From contig CAZABG010000018.1 in the NCBI GenBank assembly GCA_964483465.1, positions 1 through 35,812 of the forward strand: a stretch of DNA of 35,812 nucleotides, written 5' to 3'. A program made the translations under genes and the position numbers. Within the stretch, counting starts at the first letter, position 1; each line of letters opens with the position of its first letter. This DNA is from CAZABG01 sp964483465. GTDB lineage: Bacteria; Chlamydiota; Chlamydiia; Chlamydiales; Parachlamydiaceae. This document shows positions 31,548 through 35,812 of this stretch, piece by piece. The notes below the pieces were generated by a model. It saw only the letters and a program-made list of their open reading frames with translations, was not told the origin of the DNA and did no database searches.

Positions 31548-32080
31548 TTGAGATACTTATCGTAGGTTTTATAATCGGCTTCAGTAAAAAGAATAAGACG
31601 AACATCTAATGGCGTCTCGCATGCTTTTAAAAAGATCTTGATCGCCTCGATGGCTGCAGGAGCGGCAAAATCTATCGGGTAAGAATAAGAGCCCGTGCTA
31701 ATCGATGGGAAAGCGATCGATTTTACATTCTCTTGCACCGCTAATTTCAAGGCGTTTTCATAAGCTGACATTAAGGTCTTTCTTTCGTTAGATCCGCCGC
31801 CTTGCCAAACGGGACCTACCGCATGGATGACGTACTTGATTTTAAGATTGCCAGGGCTAGTTATAACTGCAGAACCAGGCTCTATCAATCCCTTTTCTTG
31901 CCTTACTCTTTTGCATTCATATAGCAGCCTAGGACCCGCTGCCCTATGCACCGCCCCATCTACACCCCCGCCCCCCATTAAACGAGAATTTGCAGCGGTG
32001 ACAATAATATCGGCCATTTCACGGGTAATATCCCCTTGTTTAATTGTAAGGGTTGATGGAGGCACATCTATTGTTCGCAC
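31544..32080 (-). CDS. Macrodomain protein (O-acetyl-ADP-ribose deacetylase-like)
   Basis: Encodes 178 residues and starts at GTG 32080. The macrodomain signature is complete: IKQGDITREMADIIVTAANS, then LMGGGGVDGAVHRAAG, then IHAVGPVWQGG and SIAFPSISTGSYSYP. The Asn of AAN and the GGGGVD loop match YmdB-type enzymes that hydrolyse O-acetyl-ADP-ribose or remove ADP-ribose from proteins. No signal peptide, so cytoplasmic, although export to the host cannot be excluded. It is followed by a ZIP-like membrane protein with a 4-base overlap. Confidence 0.93.
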   Translation of the reverse strand: MRTIDVPPSTLTIKQGDITREMADIIVTAANSRLMGGGGVDGAVHRAAGPRLLYECKRVRQEKGLIEPGSAVITSPGNLKIKYVIHAVGPVWQGGGSNERKTLMSAYENALKLAVQENVKSIAFPSISTGSYSYPIDFAAPAAIEAIKIFLKACETPLDVRLILFTEADYKTYDKYLK

Positions 32081-32218
32081 GACACTTTCTTAACAAAACC
32101 AGAACTTTAAAGTCGAAATGTTTGCTCGATTGAAAGGTAAGCAACCCTTTAAACGAATCGTTTATATGATGATGAATTACAAATAGTGTCAAAATGCGCA
32201 TTATGTATATTAATTGTC

Positions 32219-33208
32219 ATGAATGAAGTACGTTTAAATCCTTGGTCTCCTGAAAGCACAGCCCCTCTTCCTCCAGGAGACGGCGGCGCAATCGGCGCTC
32301 TTATAAATAGCGTTGCTAATGTTCCTGTTCAAACGAATTCCTCTCAGGACATTCAACTTTTTAGATACCTTAGCGGAAATGTGATCGTTTTAAATTCTAA
32401 AAGGTATCAAATCCCCTTTCGGCATTTACATAAAACAAAAGCTCACGATCCGGAAGTTCTTCAAAATTTAAGTGAAGCCATAAAGAATAATCAGCACGTT
32501 TTCTTGCGCACTAAATGCGCTTGTATCACGGAAATGCCTTACTGGTTTACCTATAACGATCTAGAAAAAGACATTAATAAAATCGTCTCATGCCTTTATC
32601 TAAAAGGATTCATCGGATCGAAATTAAGGCCGGAAATCGAACCCTTTGAAAGTGCGGCAAGATCTCTTGCTATCGATTTTAAAAATGGCCTTGTCATAGT
32701 TGGCGATCACGCTTTAAAAAATAAAGCCTTTCTTCTAATCCTTCCTTTTTATTTAAAACTCGTTAGCATCGCAAAACGAACCTTTGAGCTTTTAGGAGAA
32801 AACCCTCATTTACAAGAAAATATTCAAGCCAAATTAAAACAACTTAACATTAATGCATTTGAACAATTGAAAGACGCAGATGTTTATAGCCTACCCGATT
32901 TGGACACCCTCTTTAATCAGGCCTTAAAAGAGAATAGAGAACTCTATTTTAGCCGCGACATGGCGGATGATTATGAACTCATCGACAATGAAAAAAGATA
33001 TAAAATTCCAAAAGGCGCAAAAGTTATTTTCCCCTGCGCGATTGATGAAAATCCTATATGCCCCGGTTTTCTGTCAGGCATGCTTACTTTACGGGTACTG
33101 TTTGCTTTTCTTCTAATAAAAGGAACGATTGTTAAAGAGACAAAAAAAGTGTGGGGATCGATGTATGTCCCCACAACCATAACAAGTTTTAGTTTTAAAG
33201 CTAGGTAA
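32219..33208 (+). CDS. Unknown soluble protein
   Basis: Encodes 329 residues from ATG 32219; the frame also opens at GTG 32186, adding 11 hydrophobic residues. No domain is recognised. The first 35 residues are Pro/Gly/Ala rich and probably disordered (STAPLPPGDGGAIGA). The segments KRYQIPFRHLHK (about 62-73) and KRYKIPKGAKV (about 260-270) look alike, which might mark an internal duplication. Cysteines appear in TKCACITEMPYW and FPCAIDENPICPG. The 3' end overlaps the convergent Inc-like gene by 8 bases. A host-directed role is possible from context only. Confidence 0.72.
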   Translation: MNEVRLNPWSPESTAPLPPGDGGAIGALINSVANVPVQTNSSQDIQLFRYLSGNVIVLNSKRYQIPFRHLHKTKAHDPEVLQNLSEAIKNNQHVFLRTKCACITEMPYWFTYNDLEKDINKIVSCLYLKGFIGSKLRPEIEPFESAARSLAIDFKNGLVIVGDHALKNKAFLLILPFYLKLVSIAKRTFELLGENPHLQENIQAKLKQLNINAFEQLKDADVYSLPDLDTLFNQALKENRELYFSRDMADDYELIDNEKRYKIPKGAKVIFPCAIDENPICPGFLSGMLTLRVLFAFLLIKGTIVKETKKVWGSMYVPTTITSFSFKAR

Positions 33209-33623
33209 CTTCAATGTGTTTCTTATAAAAGTTTGGATCGGTTGCTATATTTCGCTTAACATTCGCATGCAAAATGTATAGCTCATTTTCTTTTTCCGTT
33301 TTAAAAGTATCCGACTGATTTGCGATGATAATCCACCATATAATCGATGCGGCAATGGCTACAATCCCAAGTCCGGTTGTTGCAAGTGCGCCAAGAACAA
33401 GCATCGCGCCTCCTATTCCCACGACATGCAGCGCGACCGCCGCAGCCGTAATGCCCACACCCGAGGCAGCTAATGAAGAAATTCCCGCAAAGGCTCCTTT
33501 AAGATGACACATCATGGCATGATTATTATAAATTTGCATAATCCGAGATTGTTCATTTCTATAAAAAGTATATCCATCCGTATTATTTAAAATACTTGGA
33601 TCTATCGGGTTAGGTGCGTACAT
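33201..33623 (-). CDS. Inclusion-membrane (Inc)-like protein with bilobed hydrophobic domain
   Basis: Encodes 140 residues. A hydrophilic N-terminus of about 40 residues is followed by an uninterrupted hydrophobic stretch of nearly 60 (about 43-100) with a Gly-rich turn near 69-72, then a charged tail (SDTFKTEKENELYILH). This bilobed 40-plus residue domain is the hallmark used to predict chlamydial Inc proteins, which are type III secreted into the inclusion membrane. No signal peptide. Inc proteins share little sequence, so this is a shape-based call. It lies next to a kinase-like gene on the same strand. Confidence 0.75.
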   Translation of the reverse strand: MYAPNPIDPSILNNTDGYTFYRNEQSRIMQIYNNHAMMCHLKGAFAGISSLAASGVGITAAAVALHVVGIGGAMLVLGALATTGLGIVAIAASIIWWIIIANQSDTFKTEKENELYILHANVKRNIATDPNFYKKHIEVT

Positions 33624-33676
33624 AGTTTTAACCTTGTTTAAAGGATAAATTATAACAATTAATTGTAAGAATTGAA

Positions 33677-34657
33677 TTAAGATTTAGTTAGGATTTGTTT
33701 AATAGAATCCACTACCTCATCAATTTGAGGTCTTTTATTGACCGCAATCGAGGTCATTTTAAGAATTAAAGTTCTGTATTTACTTTTTGGAAGTTGTTTT
33801 CGCCAAAGAATCGTATCTTTACGATACGCAGATTGATTGCTTTGATCAATAATTTGTACATCTGCACCCAAAGAGTCGCCGGGAAATGCAATTTTTCCAT
33901 TATGAACAAGTTGAGCGATGCATACGCCTAAAGCAAAAATCATGGCCGGCTGCCCCCCATCATCACCCTTATTTCTTTCAGGAGACATATAGCCCATTGT
34001 CATACAAAAAGAAGGAAGTTTAACATTTTTTAAATGAGCAGAACCAAAATCTGTGATCGTCGCTTTCTCTTTAAGAAAAAGAATATTATCTAATTTAAAA
34101 TCAGGAATAACAATATTTTCTTTGATTATTTCTTGCATCCTCTGAGCAATTTGCAGAATGTAGGAATCCTTATAAGGACACTGAGCAAGTTTTAAATGCG
34201 TAAAATCGCCGTCATACTTTTCAGCGATCGTTAACCATTTTATGACCTGGGGATTTTTTCTACTTGGGAGCAGGAAAGAATCGATTATACTGACATATTT
34301 TCCCTCATATTTAGAGAGAATCAATTGAATTTCACGCTCTTGATAAAAGGACTCTAAGTTTACGGCGCCATACTTATTATCGAGATTAACTTTAGATTTT
34401 AAAAGGACAAATTCAATATTGTCTTGCTTTACGACAAAGCAAACTTTTTTTAACCCTCGAGCTAGCTCCCTACCTGTCTTTTCGTAATAAAGATCGGTCC
34501 AAAACCTTTTTTTGCCCTCTCTTTTAGGCTGTTCCCTGTAATAAAGTCCTTGGACGGCGTGCATGCAATCGCAACATTTTCTTTTGGTGTTTACCTCCAC
34601 AACCTGTTGCATTTGGGGTCCTGTTAGAATATAATTGATCGCTCCGCGCATATCCAT
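33677..34657 (-). CDS. Divergent eukaryote-like Ser/Thr protein kinase
   Basis: Encodes 326 residues. Kinase landmarks are in order: a likely beta-3 Lys in FVLLKSK (K87/K89), an alpha-C Glu in ESFYQEREIQ, catalytic loop IPDFKLDN (D186, K188, N191) where the canonical His-Arg is Ile-Pro, DFG at 203-205 (ITDFGSAH), SPE at 225-227 in place of APE, and FALGVCIAQL for the helix F region. The N-terminus (1-65) carries CCDC and basic segments and is not part of the kinase core. The key catalytic Asp, Lys, Asn and DFG are intact, so it may be active. The substrate is unknown; Inc-like and orphan neighbours suggest a host-directed role. Confidence 0.85.
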   Translation of the reverse strand: MDMRGAINYILTGPQMQQVVEVNTKRKCCDCMHAVQGLYYREQPKREGKKRFWTDLYYEKTGRELARGLKKVCFVVKQDNIEFVLLKSKVNLDNKYGAVNLESFYQEREIQLILSKYEGKYVSIIDSFLLPSRKNPQVIKWLTIAEKYDGDFTHLKLAQCPYKDSYILQIAQRMQEIIKENIVIPDFKLDNILFLKEKATITDFGSAHLKNVKLPSFCMTMGYMSPERNKGDDGGQPAMIFALGVCIAQLVHNGKIAFPGDSLGADVQIIDQSNQSAYRKDTILWRKQLPKSKYRTLILKMTSIAVNKRPQIDEVVDSIKQILTKS

Positions 34658-34675
34658 AAGGTAATTTTAAAATAA

Positions 34676-35713
34676 ATGAAAGTTGCAGTAAATATATTTA
34701 ATAATAATTCAATTAATTACTCAGATGATATTAAAAAAATTATTAATAAAGGAGCAACTCACGCACTTGAGGTTTATAAAGAATGGATACGAAAAGGCGC
34801 CATCCCCTTTAAACACCCCTCATTTAAAAATTGCCCTCAATTACTAAAGAATATCGTTCAAACGACCGATTTTTCCCTTCCTCCCATCGCTCGCACCTTA
34901 GAGCATGAAGGTCTAAAAAAATTCTGGCTAGAGGTGGAGGGAGGTCTCATTGAATCGGTTATCATCCCGATGAATTTTGGCTATTCCTTATGCGTCTCTT
35001 CTCAAGTAGGCTGCAAAATGGGCTGCACTTTTTGCCAAACCGGAAAAATGGGACTCATCCGAAATTTGTCGGCAGAAGAAATCGTCAAACAGCTTTTTAT
35101 CGCAAAAACGGTCTTTGGGTATGCCATTCGCAATATTGTATTTATGGGTATGGGGGAGCCTTTTGATAATTTCGATGAGGTGAAGAAAGCTATATCCATC
35201 ATGACAGACGAGAATGGGTTTGGCATCGGACCTCGTCATATCACGATTTCAACAAGCGGACGTATCGACGGAATAGAACGGATGAAAAACGAACTCGCTC
35301 CGCAAATTAATCTGGCGGTATCAATCAATGCGCCAAATGATCAAATCCGCACTAAAATCATGCCGATAAACCGTAAATTTTCAATGGAAGCTTTAAAAAA
35401 TGCGCTGCAAGACTTCTGCCGCGATTCCGATCGCACCATTTTTGCCGAATATGTTCTGCTTGCAGGCATTAACGACAGTCTTTTGCAAGCAGACGAGCTT
35501 GCTCAATACCTTATAGGCTTACCTGTCCTTGTAAATCTTATCCCCTATAATCCCCAGCATCCTGATCGTTTTAAACGGCCTGAACCAGAAACAGTGAATG
35601 CTTTTAAAGAGAGGCTCAAAGAAAAAGGGTTAAACGCGCTCGTCAGAACCCCTAAAGGAACCGATGTCGCCGCCGCCTGTGGGCAGCTCGGCAAAATCCG
35701 AGTCGTACGTTAA
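34676..35713 (+). CDS. rlmN: RlmN-type radical SAM 23S rRNA (and tRNA) A2503 C2-methyltransferase
   Basis: Encodes 345 residues, somewhat shorter than E. coli RlmN (384). The radical SAM 4Fe-4S cysteines are C113, C117 and C120 in VGCKMGCTFCQTG. C106, 7 residues upstream, and C335 in DVAAACGQL correspond to the two further catalytic cysteines known in E. coli RlmN (C118, C355). NIVFMGMGEPFDN and ISTSGRIDGI are typical. It methylates A2503 in the peptidyl transferase centre. It could also be a Cfr-like paralogue, but spacing and tail fit RlmN. The start is 18 bases from the divergent kinase gene, so both promoters lie within or overlap coding DNA. A purine-rich repeat follows directly. Confidence 0.92.
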   Translation: MKVAVNIFNNNSINYSDDIKKIINKGATHALEVYKEWIRKGAIPFKHPSFKNCPQLLKNIVQTTDFSLPPIARTLEHEGLKKFWLEVEGGLIESVIIPMNFGYSLCVSSQVGCKMGCTFCQTGKMGLIRNLSAEEIVKQLFIAKTVFGYAIRNIVFMGMGEPFDNFDEVKKAISIMTDENGFGIGPRHITISTSGRIDGIERMKNELAPQINLAVSINAPNDQIRTKIMPINRKFSMEALKNALQDFCRDSDRTIFAEYVLLAGINDSLLQADELAQYLIGLPVLVNLIPYNPQHPDRFKRPEPETVNAFKERLKEKGLNALVRTPKGTDVAAACGQLGKIRVVR

Positions 35714-35771
35714 AGGCAGAAGGCGGAAGGCGGAAGGCAGAGAAGAAAAGGCAGAAGGAGGAAGGCGGAAG
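35714..35771 (+). repeat. Purine-rich post-stop repeat, copy D
   Basis: AGGCAGAAGGCGGAAGGC and related units begin directly after the rlmN stop and run about 58 bases, all purine except for a few C. It contains AGGAGG. It lacks the GAATAGCGA end of copies A-C; the sequence that follows is TTGCTATGC. The remaining bases to 35812 hold no gene I can see. Confidence 0.88.
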
Positions 35772-35812
35772 TTGCTATGCTGGAATCGTAGTCAAAGATA
35801 ATTTTTACTCTT

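Noticed and set aside
1..35812. tRNA, rRNA, insertion sequence or prophage genes
   Set aside because: No cloverleaf TPsiC motif, rRNA segment, transposase, integrase or phage structural protein could be recognised in the window.

Overview
The window is AT-rich, densely packed bacterial DNA that most resembles a chromosome segment from a Chlamydia-related (environmental, amoeba- or arthropod-associated) member of the Chlamydiae. Pointers are a fused 3-dehydroquinate dehydratase/shikimate dehydrogenase (AroDE) as in chlamydiae, a short Lys/Ala-rich histone-like protein of Hc2 type, a protein with the bilobed hydrophobic domain of inclusion-membrane (Inc) proteins, a cysteine-rich outer-membrane barrel, three F-box/ankyrin proteins and a divergent eukaryote-like kinase. 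The assignment is inference from gene content; no rRNA or tRNA gene is visible.

Left part (1-5139): a histone-like gene is followed by a 426-base gene-free stretch with three GC-rich CGGGCA-type repeat arrays, one inverted relative to the other two. Then comes a non-homologous end-joining operon: Ku, a LigD phosphoesterase domain, LigD ligase-polymerase, and a lipase-maturation-factor-like membrane protein. LigD is split into two overlapping frames exactly at an A9 run holding the classical A-AAA-AAG -1 slippery heptamer. A -1 shift there restores one 764-residue PE-Lig-Pol LigD.

5249-8350: three tandem paralogues with F-box-like N-termini and ankyrin-like repeats, probable host-directed proteins. 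8347-11227: a small membrane protein, an O-methyltransferase with a signal peptide, a four-helix membrane protein and one or two unknown membrane proteins. 11394-16602: a glycan module with a GT2 glycosyltransferase (minus strand), a dodecin-like protein, then a translationally coupled run of FAD oxidoreductase, YbhN/AglD-type membrane protein, NodB deacetylase and UDP-GlcNAc 2-epimerase. 16681-19144: a glycine-zipper membrane protein with a strong terminator, an APC permease and an SMR exporter.

19190-23881: aroDE, an unknown protein, a Cu-type P1B ATPase and a hot-dog thioesterase, joined by three 4-base ATGA overlaps. 24051-29601: outer-membrane barrel, S9 oligopeptidase, Nudix protein, channel-like protein, an orphan, and a five-helix DsbB variant with a 50-residue partner. 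29752-32080: CsbD, nitroreductase, ZIP-like membrane protein and macrodomain protein. 32219-35713: an orphan, the Inc-like protein, the kinase-like protein and RlmN.

Across the window one purine-rich repeat family (GGCAGAAGG/GGCGGAAGG) sits immediately after the stop codon of four different genes, always purine-rich on the coding strand. Three of the four copies end in GAATAGCGA. Two converge at 30663-30884 around a cluster of four GC-rich hairpins with 3-base loops. This repeat family and the LigD slippery junction are the two observations most worth pursuing.
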